From Cichorium intybus (lineage: Eukaryota > Streptophyta > Magnoliopsida > Asterales > Asteraceae), in the NCBI GenBank assembly GCA_023525715.1, contig CM042017.1:77514666-77578665 (forward strand): a stretch of DNA of 64,000 nt, read 5' to 3'. Both the position numbers and the translations under genes were made by a program. The notes under the pieces are model-generated. The model was not told where the DNA came from and made no database searches. It saw only the letters and a list, made by a program, of their open reading frames with translations. Each line of letters opens with the position of its first letter. Position 1 is the stretch's first letter. Positions 21,260 through 34,591 of this stretch are shown here, piece by piece.

Positions 21260-24200
21260 GACTTTGGAATAATTTGACTTAGAGTCAGATGATGATTAAG
21301 TTCTTTATAAAGCACATGTGGCAAGAAATGAATCGCCCAAAAATCCAGAGGATAGGATTTTGGAATCAGTTAATTTAGAGTCAAGTGATGATTGCAAGTC
21401 TTGAACGGAATTAACAAAGTCATAAGACATTAAGATTAGGAGCAACGAACACATCAGTTAGTGTGTATTGCTCAAATTTTCGAAAAGAACACAATTAGTT
21501 ATACTTCGCAATATTTGTCAATCGGTATGACGAATATGGCTTCGCTTATCAGAATAAGCGATTGAATTGAAACCTTGAACAGTTCAAGAACTTCAAATGA
21601 AGTATAAAATCCACAGATTCTGAGTGACATAATAAACTGTGAAAGTGTTTCACTGTCTATTCTCTTCCAAGAACATTAATGGTTATAATGTGTCGTAGGG
21701 AAGATAATGGAGCATTAGTCGAAATAGTTTGATCCTCGATGTATGAGGTACATCTTCAATTAGTTTTCGATGAATTGAATATTCAACCGGTCAGACCATA
21801 GAAACCATATTTCGACCACGTCCTAGACTAAGTAGGTCTTGTAGACACTGTCTAAAATGTAAAGCTGTGATTATCCCACTTCTACATAGAAAGTCCAGGG
21901 TCATGAAGGGTTCGTCCGAACCTCATGACTAGCCTGAACCTGATCAGTAATGTCTTTTCATTGGCTATCCTGCTGTACCTGTAAAAGAAGAGCTCTTTTG
22001 GAAGGAACTCATGTTCTAAGGAAACAGTGGGAGTTGGGACAGTCCTGAATGAGTTTAGGATTAGCCAAGTGAAAGAACCTTTAGTCACCACTAGGCTTGG
22101 AGCATAAATCAGATTTCTGTTTTAAAAACTGACATGATATTATCTTGACCAGTAGTATTGATCACCATCATAAGTAGTTATGATCGAGGTGACATACCAA
22201 TTGGTGGTAAAACACTATAGTTGGTTCGGATTAACAATCTGACTACTTGGAAGCACCGGTGAGCCCGGTTGCTGCCAAATAAGAGAACCTTAGGGCGAGA
22301 TACAGTCTATGTGACAATTTAATTTATTCTTACACCTGGTCTAAAAACCAGTGGGAGTAATTGACTCATCAAAAGAAAGCCACATGGATAGAAACGTACC
22401 TTAGATACATCTGGTTGAATGAGACGATACTCAGAGTCAAGTAATTGATTCCGGGAGTAGCACTCTCAATAGACGATGAAATCCGAAAGGATACTACATG
22501 GCACATTGTAAGTCGTTAGTGGAGCATGAGTGGATCACCGACACACTAATATGGACTCATAATGATTGTGCCAATACAAAGGTACATGGGCCCAGGATTA
22601 TACCCACGGGCATCTCGCAAGAAAGGATATTCAGATTCTCAAAATATGCCAAAGGATTGAATTTTATGAATAGCCTGAAAGATCTCCATTAAGATGTCAG
22701 AAAGGTTTGGATTTCAGATTCTCAAAATGTGCCAAAAGTTCTGGATTTTGTGAATAGTCCATAACCGTGTCAAAACCAGTGGGAGTATCGCTGTTATCTA
22801 CTATCACTATATGTATGTTACATACTGTTTCTAGGAAACGTGTCTTATCATTACAAAGTGTAATGACTTGGAGTTAAGAGACTGATCGCTATGAAAGACT
22901 TAATAGAGATACGGCATACTCAGGTGGTTGTGAACATCTATGAGATAGATCAAAACTCTGCCAATATGATCTTGATGAGATTCAAGATGCATAGCCCCAG
23001 GAAAGGAGTTTCTATCATTGCAAAGTGTGATGATTTGGAATGAGAAATATAAAGAATGTGCAACATACTCACATATTTCACAGACATCCATCGTATAGAT
23101 GTTATCATCAGTATAGACCTAGCCACAGTAAGCATGATCTTGGTAAGATTCAAGATGCATGAGAAATAGTCTTTGAAAGGAAATAGTTATTAAAAGTCTT
23201 GACACAGGGATTATAAGTAATCTTGAGATTCCAAAAGGGTTTGGAATAAGATTAGATCAGATTCCACGAGCTTCTTGGATCGATCAGAAATGTCATGAAC
23301 ATGTATAGATGACTTAATGCTTAAAGCATAGTAAGTCAGATTCAGGATATGACCTGGCTGGGAATACTTAATGGATTCTATACATACGTGAGAAATCATT
23401 GGGAAATGATTGGGGTGAATGTTAATAAAAATTTGAAAAGAGTTTCAAATAAGTAAAAGGACTTAATGGTTAAAGAGTTTCGTTGGTATTCTGATGGAGC
23501 GCGTATGGGTCATCGGCACATCGTAACACCTCGAAATAGTCTTAGGGTGCAGTCATGTGGACTAAAGATCCCGAGAACCATGGGAAGTCACAGTACACAG
23601 AATGGAGTTGTAAGTGAGAATGACAGTATGACCAAATTGAGATATCATCGGAAGAATGTCCGATTGGATAAAGTGTATCAATGTAAAACATTTAGATACA
23701 TAGAAAGAGTGAAAGGTCATATAGACATAGATATAAAACATGAATTAAAAGTTAAAAGGAATCTAGAAACCGATAATAGTTTTATGAAGGATCCGACTTG
23801 GTGATTACCTCGTAGAGACTTGGTAATAAGCAAGAGTAGTTACCGGTCAGATTTTATGTTTCACTTTTCGCATGATTTACTTCCCGAATAATTTAATTAT
23901 TCAGAAAGGTCCACAGTCACTCATACTTTGGGAAGTAAGTATTGAATCAAGACTGTCATGAATTGGTTTGTAGATTGTCTAAGGAGTTAGACATTGCAGT
24001 AAGACTGCTACGACATTCACGAGTACTTAGAAATAGAGATTTGAGTATTGGATAAACCCGCGCTCAATAGATTGCTTCATGGATTACATCACGAGCAATG
24101 TTGAAACGATAACATCTTATGGTCTTAAAGCAGAGACATATGAGTTGAAATTTACAAGTCGGTTGTGCATTGATAATGCGTAAAAACATCGGTAACTCGA

Positions 24201-24613
24201 TCTTATAAAACGCATTGTTGTGTGCGATTTTGATAAGTAAAAGACACAAGCATATGAGTCGAAGATTATTCGTTCCTTGACCCTGATGGGAAACAGATAT
24301 CTATAGGCCTCTCAATGATTTTGAAGTTGACTAAAGTGCTGGCCAGCCTGGACTAAATTGATGTGTTCAATTAGAAGTGCTAAAGTCATAAGCAGAATCG
24401 GAAATCGGGAAACAGAGTATCGGACAGAGATTGATCTCAATCCATGTCTCGTGTCTGAAAATATCTTGTTGGACGAAGGATCATATGATCACTTATCTAT
24501 GGACAGAATTGACTGGGTCAGAGTTCGGCAGCAGTTTCTAGGAAGCTGTAGGTTGTTGATTAATCTGAAGATAAAAGAACAATTAAAGTCATAGACTTAT
24601 CCAAGTGGGAGAC
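21260..24613 (+). other. Non-coding 3' internal region of TR-GAG-like element
   Basis: This has no convincing gene and aligns with 34592-37800 of the sister copy in reverse orientation. It contains 3' copies of the hairpin motif at 22516-22549 and 23493-23522, and a ~166-bp tandem duplication (AGGAAA...CATTRCAAAGTGTRATGA at 22833 and 22999). It ends with the polypurine tract AAGTGGGAGAC (24603-24613). Confidence 0.75.
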
Positions 24614-25324
24614 TGTTGGATTAGGTGTCTAAGCCATGACTTATAATTTGTATTTACCTTGTTAATTGAAGCAAAGTCCATTTGGGTTACCCTCATAGCT
24701 GGAGGATTGATGTAGAGTTAAAAAGAGAGAAATGTTGATTTACTAATTATTTAAGAAATGAATACAAATAAAATAAATAGTTTATTAATAGAAACAATAT
24801 TAATATATTAAAGTGATAATATATTAATTAGAAACAATATTAGTTAATTAGAAATTAATCTAGAATTAATTGGATTTAATTTGGTGATTAATTTAACTAA
24901 TTAAAAGTGCAGGGACTGGTTAGTATTTATTCAATAGTTGAATAACTGGCTGGCGAGTGGCAAAGGGCTAAGTTGGCGAAATTGTGGAGGCCACCTCCAT
25001 AATTTCGAAACCCTAATTAGGGTTTTGAGGCCTTGTTCATAATGGTCAACAGGCTTGCCCATTAAGGAGGCTCCTCTAGGGTTTTGACTGTAACCCTTAG
25101 AGGCTATAAAAGGAACCTTCTGGCCACCCTTAAACCTACGCCATTTTGAAGATCTCTATGGAACTCTGCTGTTTTCTCCATTGCTTGGGTGTGACTCCAT
25201 TTGAGGCAGGACAATTGTGCTGCTAGCTTCTGGATCAAGAATCAAATGTTGGTTTTTCTCATCCAAATTCTTTAGAAAATTATTGTTGGCCTTAGGATAA
25301 TAATATATGTTCATTAGAAGAAAA
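24614..25324 (+). repeat. 3' LTR of TR-GAG-like element, 3'-truncated
   Basis: It begins TGTTGGATTAGGTGTC right after the polypurine tract and has a TATA box TATAAAAG at 25105-25112. It follows the 5' LTR sequence up to GAAGAAAA, then breaks at 25325 into minus-strand integrase. About 75 terminal bases are missing. Confidence 0.9.
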
Positions 25325-26290
25325 GTTAAGCATAGCTCTGGCTGCTTCAACTAGAGTCCGATTTCTCCTTTCTACAACACCATCTTGCTGAGGTGTGTAC
25401 AGAGCTGAGAAGTTATGCTCTATTCCTTTTGATGTGAGAAAGTCTTCTATTTGTCGGTTGTTGAACTCTGTCCCATTATCACTTCGAATTCTCCTAACTG
25501 GCAGTTATACCTTGAGCTCAATTGATACTATGAAATTTCGGAGCTCCAAGATGGTATCTGATTTTAATCATCAGAAAAACACCCAGTTGAATCGAGTGAA
25601 ATCATCCACAATCACCAAAATTTATTTCTTATGATTCATACTAGTAACTGCCGAAAGACCACAGAGGTCTATATGGAGGCGTTCCAAAGGATGTGTGATG
25701 CTTGAGTCAGTGATGGACTTGTGAGGTTTTTTCTTCTGCTTGCCTAAAGCGCATGCTGCGCATAAATTTTCGTTATCGAACTTCAAAAGAGGGATTCCTC
25801 TGACCATCTCTCGTGTCACTAGCTAGTTCATGTATCGAAAGTTCAGATGTGCCAACTTCCGATGCCATAGCCAGCTAATTTCAGAATGAGCCTTTGAAAG
25901 TAAGCACAATCTAGGTTTTCCGAGAAACAGAGAGATATACAGGGGAAACATGTTGACATGCCTCGGAGACTTCACCAGACATTTGTCTCGAGTACCAGTC
26001 ATGATATAACTGAATTCGTTGTCAAATTCTACCCGGAGACCAGTGCTGACCAGTTGCCCTACGCTTACAAGATTGTGCTTGAGTCCAAGAACGTAGGCAA
26101 CTCTCTGAATTGTGAAGTTTCCGTTTGTCAATACCCCGTATCCTTTGATGATTCCATTCGCATCGTTTCCAAATGTTACATATCCTCCATAGCTGACTTC
26201 TCGGTAGTCTCTCAAGAATTCCAATCTCCCAGTCATGTGCATTGAGCAGGCACTATCAATAAGCCATTCATCATCATGCTCTTCAACACT
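25325..26290 (-). pseudogene. Copia protease-integrase fragment
   Basis: The minus strand shows the protease active site WLIDSACSMHMTGRLEFL (catalytic Asp codon 26255-26257), VSYGGYVTFGNDANG and LGLKHNLVSVGQL. Next are the GAG-pre-integrase His/Cys finger (LWHRKLAHLNFRYMN, then LCAACALGKQKKKPH) and integrase catalytic motifs (RLHIDLCG, RIRSDNGTEFNN, YTPQQDGVVERRNRTL). An in-frame stop separates HLNFRYMN from TREMVRG near 25820, and others occur near 25620. The lost part of pol is cut at the junction with the LTR at 25324. Confidence 0.92.
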
Positions 26291-26586
26291 GAATTCCTGA
26301 AAATTAGATAGTTAGTTTGGACACCCAAACTTGTTTGGACCTGTTAATTTTTCCAGACTTGGGAGACTTGTTTTTTATTGTCCTGTTCAGAGAAGTTTCA
26401 ACTTCTGAGACATGAATGATTGAGTCATAAGGTTTAAGTTTGGAAGTTTGAGTTTTTATGACCCATTTCTGAACAGTCCTTTTAGGATGTTTTTGAAATT
26501 GATTTTTATTTTTATTTTGAAAATTTAAAATTTGGGTTTAAAGATGACAGAAGTAATAGAAGGTGGTTTTGAGATGTGGTTGCAGC

Positions 26587-27105
26587 TAGGGCTGTAAACG
26601 AACTAAACGTTCGACGAACTGTTCGTAAATTGTTCGGCGGGAAGTTCGTTTATGTTCGTTTATTTAATAAATGAACGCACATGAACACAAATTCTCGTTC
26701 GTTTAGTTAAACAAAATAACATGAACAATGGTCTAGTTCGTTCAATTATGTTCGTGAACATTCGTTTATGTTGTTCGTTTACGTTCGTTTATGTTTGTTA
26801 ATTTAAGTTCATTTTATGTTCATATATGTTCAATTTTATTTGATTACATAACAATATTATGTGTTTGTTTATGTTCATATATGTTCAATTGTGTTTATTT
26901 ATCTCTGTTCGTTTATGTTTGTTCGTTTAGTATGTTCATGAACATAAACAAACGTTCATGAACAAGATAATTTGTTAAACGAACGAACATGAACAAGAAA
27001 ACTCGTTCATTTATCCGTCCGTGTTTGTTCGTTTGTTCGGATAACTTAAATGAACGATCATGATCAAGCCCTTGTTCGTGTTCGTTCGGTTCATTTACAG
27101 CCCTA
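26587..27105. mobile_element. hAT-type MITE, 519 bp
   Basis: The ends TAGGGCTGTAAACGAAC and TTACAGCCCTA are inverted, flanked by identical 8-bp GTTGCAGC (26579-26586 and 27106-27113). The interior is packed with GTTCGTTTA/AACGAAC repeats. It encodes no protein and is clearly distinct in sequence from the MITE at 9859. Confidence 0.93.
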
Positions 27106-27499
27106 GTTGCAGCAATGACAACAGACTGTGTTTTGATCACGCTTTAGAATTTTCGGAACGGATTGCGATTGAGAAGAATTAGTTTTTGCAATTTTCGAAA
27201 AATGTATAGTTTTTAGAATGTTGTTCCTTGAGTTTTATGAGAAGTTGATAGATTTTGAAGTGCTTGGTTTGCTGTTTTCAGAGTCATGCTTTTCTGTGGT
27301 TGGAAGAACAGACTTTGCTGTTTTCACAACGTAGGCCATTTTGGGAAATTCTGAATTATAATTTGTGCAGTTTGTATTTTGACGATTGTGAGCAACTTTT
27401 GTGCTTGGGATCAGAAGCAAACCCTAGTAAATGTATTTTCCTGGTATCGATGGAACGAACTTCTGAATACGATTCGGAGTGATGAAGGATGATTTGGAA

Positions 27500-30414
27500 T
27501 TTGATTTTCTTTTATTGTAGAAGTGATTTTTCTGTTCAGCTCTCGCATGGGATCGAGGAGATCAGATATCTTTTCAATTTAAAGTTGGTTTACCCTGCTT
27601 TTTGTTAAAATATTTTCCCTTGGTGAGGAAGAGTCAGATAAAGAATCATTTAAGGAGATTGACTCTTCCTTATGAATTTTAAGTTTTTTGAGAGAAATGA
27701 TATTATCCGATTTTGAGGTTTTTGAAATAGTGGTTTTTGAAATAGAGGTTTTTGAAATGGAGGATTTTGAAAGAGGGGTTTCTGAAAGAGTATGTTGTAA
27801 TACATCGACAAATGATTTGGTGCCTGATCCTGATGGTTCAGCAGTTATTTTCGATGTATTATCAACAAAGGGACTTTTGATTGTGATTTTGTTAAAATCT
27901 GTTTTGATGATAGATTTTGTTAGACATTTCTGCATTTCTATTTCCTCATCAACTATCTCTTCTTTTGAATCTTCCACATTTGTGAGACATGGATTGAATT
28001 CCTTAGCAACATAATTGCTTTATAGATTTTTGAAGAATGAAAGTTGGTAAGAGGTTGAAGTGGAGTCATTTGGGACCGAGGTCAAATGTCTAGGCATGAA
28101 GGGGACTGAAGTTGTTGACAATTTACTGCCTTCAGCAGTGTCAACTTCCGAAAAGTAGGAGAAGGGAATTTTAGTTCCCTTAGTTGATTCGTAGGTGGCA
28201 TTCTCTAACTCAACTAGAGGAGTTTCAGATAAGTTTTTGGTCAGGTCCTCATCGTGTTTATCATCATATTCATTTGAAGGATAACAGAAAAATGAATTTT
28301 GTTTGGAGTGTATGGGGTAGTTTTTGTTTATAGATTTTCTCACCTAACCCCAATTGAAGGTAGTATCAGAATTGTTAGTATACGTAGGAGACTTGAAAAC
28401 TTCAGTTGCATAGTACAACTGATCTATTAATTTGTTAAGTCTTACATTATCGTTTCGGGCTATATCCCTCTGCGAAGTCAAAAGCTTATTTGACTTCTCT
28501 AACAAAATTGTAGAAGTCTGTTCGATTTTCAAATCAGCGGAAAGTTTATCACAAAAGAGCTTCCTATCCTCTAATCTATTTTTTAACTTCATCGTATCCA
28601 TCGTCACATTCCTCCAAGACCATTTGGTATGCTACTAAGGCATCTGCACATGTGTTAGATATTCTTTCCAATGCAGGTTCTAAATCAGTGGAATAAATAT
28701 GATGAGAGTGAAGCATTTGACGTACCTGCTCGATAATACTCACTCATTTGCCTGTTTTATGGTTGACGATGAAAGCGTAATTCTTTGGCAAGGAGGTAGC
28801 TTCTCCCACGTCGTCCATTTGCTTGACGTAACCTACATCTGGAATTGGAATATTGGAGGATCCCTGAACTATCTTACATTCGCCAACAGCTGCCTTGCCT
28901 CTTTTGCGTTTGTTTTCAAAATGTTCATCTTCTTCCCCGGAGGACCAAACCTCGATGTTTCAGGACGTTGCAACAAAGGCTTTAACTTTCTCCTCTTCCT
29001 TCTCTTTCTGATAGTTCCTTGGAGCTCTGCAGTCTGTTGCACAATGCCAAAGTCCTCCACAATTATGGCATTTAATCACATCCGTCTCCTTCTTTTCTGG
29101 AGTTCGGACCTGGTTAGAACTGGCAGCAAGGATTGGGGCCACCTTGGGTTTCTCTTGGTGTTGCTCTTCGGTTCTCTAATGTTAATGATTCTGATTCTGG
29201 CCTGACTGGTACTGTCCTGTTTGATAATTGTTGTTGTTGTTCCTTGATGGGTATCCTGCATGTTGGTTAGATGGCCTGAAATTTTTCTTAGGACTAGTAT
29301 ATGATTGGATTCGATTAAAGTTCTTGACTGATTAAGGCTAGTTCATGTTGGTACGCAGCCTCTTCTGCCTTATCATATTCAGAATAGCAAGATTCTGAAT
29401 GTGGAACTGGAGCTGGAGGTGGAAGAGCTAAAGTTGGAGCTGCGGATTGGAGAGATGGTTGTGAAACTAGAGCCTGATACTGAGCGGTTGGTGTTTGGTA
29501 ATATGACGGTATGAAATCTGAGTTTGTGAAGGATGATAAGACGGAACAGGAGTTTGTTGTAGAGTTAGCTGACTGGTCTGGACTGGAGCAGTTTGAGGAA
29601 CCGGAGCATTCTGATAGTTGGCGGGCAAGATGTAGGTTGGTTGCTGAGTGGCCTGTTGGTATTGCACAAGTTGTTGAGGACTGTTGCCCATCATTGGAAG
29701 GTTATGTTCTGCAACTAACGCCAATGGACCTCCGAGTTGTTGTTGGTTTCCCTTTACATCATTCTCCCGTCCTACAAGATTGTTGTAAAGCCTGTACATG
29801 TTATAGGTCTTTAACTTGTCAAAGTCCTGGAGTATCATTTTGACTAGCATCTACTCTCTTTCGAGTCCTTCAAGAAATCGTAGGTTGATTTCCTGATTGG
29901 ATATTTCTGCTCCTGAACTTAGGAGTCTAGTAACAATTATAGAAAAACAAGTGAATGCTTGTCTTAATGTTTCTTCGGGAAAGGTTGTAAATTGATTGTA
30001 TTCAGAAAGACTTGACACAAGCTTTTGATCCTTTGCTTCCTCCGTTCCTAGGAACATATTCTACAGGAGAACCCAAATTTGTTGGGCCGTCGTGCAGTTC
30101 TGTATGAGATCGAAGAGTTCTGAAGGGATGCCGCATTGAATCTCGGTAAACGCGATCTGGTCGTTTTCTAGTTTCTCAATGTCAAGAGGAGTTAATCTTG
30201 GCTGAGGAGCACCACCCAGAGCTCCTTCTGCCGTATCGGCTCTGGGGGTATATATTGGGACATGAGGTCCCTCCTCAACATGTCGTATCTTTCCCCTTCT
30301 GAGATAGTTTCGCATTCTGCTAGCCCAGCCATTATACTCCATGGGAATGAGTATAGGGGCTCGGTTAGAGTTGCTGACACTATTAGCAATATTTAGAGAG
30401 TAGTTCATTTGCAT
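27500..30414 (-). pseudogene. Copia gag, long, with zinc knuckle and coiled-coil region
   Basis: From the ATG at 30414 the minus strand reads a gag with APILIPMEYNGWASRMRNYL, LEKLENDQIAFTEI-type context, stops near 30058 and 29851, and a Gln/Pro-rich stretch. Then comes a knuckle CHNCGGLWHCATDC (about 29040-29080). After a frame change near 28610 it continues as a Lys/Glu-rich helical segment and a Ser/Thr/Lys repeat (SKTSISKTTISKTS, near 27740). This is the usual order of one plant Copia lineage, before the protease. Confidence 0.85.
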
Positions 30415-30576
30415 TTTGAGAAAAAAAAAGAAGCATGAACTGTTTGATACACAAAAGAAATTTTAAGAACTTTGAGCTATAATAGCATGTAAGGTTTACA
30501 GAGGATTCTGAGGTTGTTGCTACAGCCAAGGCTTTGAGCAAACTGGGCACTGAGAATCTTATAAACAACTATTCAG

Positions 30577-30588
30577 GCTCTGATACCA
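30577..30588 (-). promoter_or_regulatory. Primer binding site
   Basis: The minus strand reads TGGTATCAGAGC, pairing with initiator Met-tRNA, two bases from the LTR end GGCGACAACA. Confidence 0.92.
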
Positions 30589-30590
30589 AT

Positions 30591-31708
<1,118 letters not shown>

Positions 31709-31859
31709 ATTCATTGATAAACAAAAGAAGTTGGGATCATTCATTAGACTATTGTTTTTTCGCAATCAACACTTTAACAAAACATTCTAACATTCAAACT
31801 ACCAAACATCCATCAAGATTAACTACCATAAACACAACTATCCAAATCTCCATGCCCCG

Positions 31860-33758
31860 GGTTGGTCAACGACCCGTTCTGAACATTAACAGAGAGCATC
31901 CACTGTCAAGATACCAAATATTTTCATGACCTTGCAGTTACTAAAGCACATGTGAGAACTTCAGTGAACCCGTTTGGAAATGGGTTTGAAACAAGAAAAT
32001 ATATTATACCATTCAGAGGGAAGACAATTCAAAGAATTTTCCTTTTTAGTCCATTTGTTACAACGAGTGGCTATATTTTCTCTTCTGTCAGATCTTGACT
32101 CAAAATTACACTGATCAGCCATATGAGATGAATCACCACATCTGTAGCATGTTCTGATGGGTTTGGATTTCTTTGTTTTTGAAAACTTAAATTTATTTAT
32201 TGCTTTTGAAAGAGTGGATTCCTTTTTGAAGTCATCAGACACAGTAGCAGACATGAGACACTCAGGAGCTTCATAGGCAATATTCGTGACAGTATGAAAT
32301 TCACCATCAGATATTGGAAATCTGATGAGATTTTCAGTACTAACACAACTATTTTCCTGTTCAGTTCCTTTAATGGAATGGTCGATGGCACTTATTTTGG
32401 TGTGAATGTTGATGTTCCCTTCCTTGTTAACAAAACAATGTTTTTCAATAAGTTCAGTCTTCTTTTGAAACCCAGAGGGAATAAATGTATATTTGAAATC
32501 ATTAATCAGTTATTATTTTGAAGGAAAAAGATGGTTCTGATTCCACTTTTTCAAAAATATCAACAGCTGAATCAATATCTCCACCAAGAATCTTGGTGGC
32601 CTGAAAGGATATCTGATCATTTATAAGTTTAGACACCCTTTTGTGAGAAAAAGTCCAGTTTTTTATGATCAACTGAATACGACTAGTTTCAGTTTCAACA
32701 GCTTGTTTTTCCTCAAAAAGTAATTTGTTGGATAAAATAAGGTCACGACATTCAATTTTCAATTTTGAGTGGTCAAGATCTTTTTCCTTAATTTGATTTT
32801 TTAATTTTTTATATTCAAGAGTCAGATGATGTTTGTTAAAATTTGAATTTTCAAGGCAAACACTCAAATACTCAAAAGCTTTTATTTTCTCATTAACAAA
32901 TAAGTTAACAAAGTCTTTGACCTGATACAATGAAGAGTCACAATCTTTCACAATACTATTAGTAGCACTGGTGCTGCTGCTTGATTCTTCGGTAGATCCA
33001 CTGGTAATCGCCATCAGACACATAATCTGATTCTCATCATCAGAGGAATCAGCTTCTTCTTCCCACTTCTCCTTCTCTTCCTCAGCAATAAGAACTTTTG
33101 AACCCAGACTTTGCCTTTTGAGAGAGGCCACAAGTCTTTTGTACTTGACTTCGTAGGACTCATTTTTGGAGACGCCTCTCTTCATCTTGTAGTCCTTGGC
33201 AAAGTGTTCAGTACTTCCACAATTGAAGCACTTGCCATCATTCTTTTTGTCAGCAGCAGGTTTGGAACTGTAGCTGAAGGACTTTGTGAAGTTTGAGAAG
33301 TTTAGTTTTTGAGTACCAGAGGAACGTTGGGACCCATTCTTTCTGCTGTCTTTATACTGATTGAATTGTTTGACAATCATTGCAGCCTGGGATGCGAGAT
33401 CAGCCATGTGCTTGAATTCCTTGTCTTCAGCATCTGATCCTTCAGTAGCATCCACTTCAGAGTCATGGTCATCCTAATTCTTTGAGAATAAGGCAGCATA
33501 TCTTTCTCTTTGACTATCTCTCATTATCTCGTTGCATTGAGCCTTGATCTCCTCATGACTACGAATATTCCCAAAAAGACTTTGAAGATCCATAGTGCGG
33601 ATCTTTTCACTATTCTTAAGAACATCAACATGATGTTCCCATTTATCATCCAGAGAGTCAAGGAATTTGAGAACGAAGACAGAATCAAGCTTGAGGATAT
33701 TAAATCTCCTCATATCATTTACCAAGCAGTTGAACCGGTTGAAGGTATAAGTAATAGT
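31860..33758 (-). pseudogene. Copia gag C-terminal part and protease start
   Basis: This continues the gag begun at 41578-41924 across an inserted element. The minus strand has VNDMRRFNILKLDSVFVLKF, SLDDKWEHHVDVLK, a stop after LFSKN (33474-33476), a basic stretch, and the knuckle CFNCGSTEHFAKDY, where the last Cys is Tyr (33189-33191). A helical Lys/Glu region follows, then after frame changes a second knuckle CYRCGDSSHMADQC (about 32100-32150), and the protease start WYLDSGCS near 31890-31910, cut soon after. Confidence 0.9.
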
Positions 33759-34143
33759 TGAAAGGTTTTCTGCAACTATGAACTAATGATCCTAAGTTCA
33801 CATGCAACCTATATAGATCTAAGTTTTTCTTCTAATTAAACATATAACAATTCCTAAAAGGCTAGAAAGAATTAAACTAAAAGAAAGATCAAGAAAAACC
33901 AACCTTTAGTGAATCCTGGAAGCAAAGCAACAAAAACCTCTTGCCTCAAATGTAGTCACACCCTAGCTTGGAAGTGTTGGCCGAAAATTCCTTCAGATAG
34001 AGCTTCAAAATCGTGGTCAATCAGGGTTTATGAGCCTCCCTATTTATAGGCTCCAAATGGTTGTCAGATAAATCTTTTTTGAATTCGAATTAAGATAATC
34101 TATTATTTTAATTAATCAAACCATTTATCTATATATACAATCG

Positions 34144-34241
<98 letters not shown>

Positions 34242-34591
34242 CCGCCAACCACACACTCACTCAAAACTGTCACTTACTCAACTATCGAATAATTACAGTT
34301 TTAGTCCCTGAACCTTTAATTAATTAATTTAACCTCCAAATTAATTCCAATTAATTCCAGAAAAAGTTCTAATTAACTATTACAGTTTCTAATTAATATA
34401 TTATCACTTAAATATATTAATAAACTATTTATTTAATTTCTATTGATTTATTAATCATATAATAAATCAATCTTTCTCTCTACCGGACTTTCTGCCAATC
34501 CTCCAACTATGAGGGAAACCCAAATGGACTATGCTACTATTAATTAGATAAATACTAATTATTAGTCATGGCTTAGACACTTATTCCAACA
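33759..34591 (-). repeat. 3' LTR of TR-GAG-like element (833 bp)
   Basis: On the minus strand it runs TGTTGGAATAAG to CCTTTCA. A TATA box TATAAATA (minus) is at 34041-34048. A TA microsatellite at 34146-34241 lies inside it. Confidence 0.95.

Larger units (their letters stand above)
13040..25324 (+). mobile_element. TR-GAG-like LTR retrotransposon, plus-strand copy with nested insertion
   Basis: In order it holds a 5'-truncated LTR, PBS, leader, an open gag, a long non-coding 3' region, a polypurine tract and a 3'-truncated LTR. No protease, integrase, reverse transcriptase or RNase H was found. Removing the 5.3-kb nested element leaves about 6.9 kb, similar to the intact copy at 33759-41577. 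The 5' LTR lacks its first ~470 bases and the 3' LTR its last ~75, so both edges are rearranged and no target duplication can be seen. Confidence 0.85.

Noticed and set aside
22498..22692. Small open frame beginning MAHCKSLVE, with a relative at 36370-36696 on the minus strand
   Set aside because: Similarity is explained by shared non-coding element sequence that includes the hairpin motif; the frames end differently.
29511..29843. Plus-strand frame with a plausible acidic protein
   Set aside because: It lies antisense to the Gln-rich part of a Copia gag and has no support of its own.
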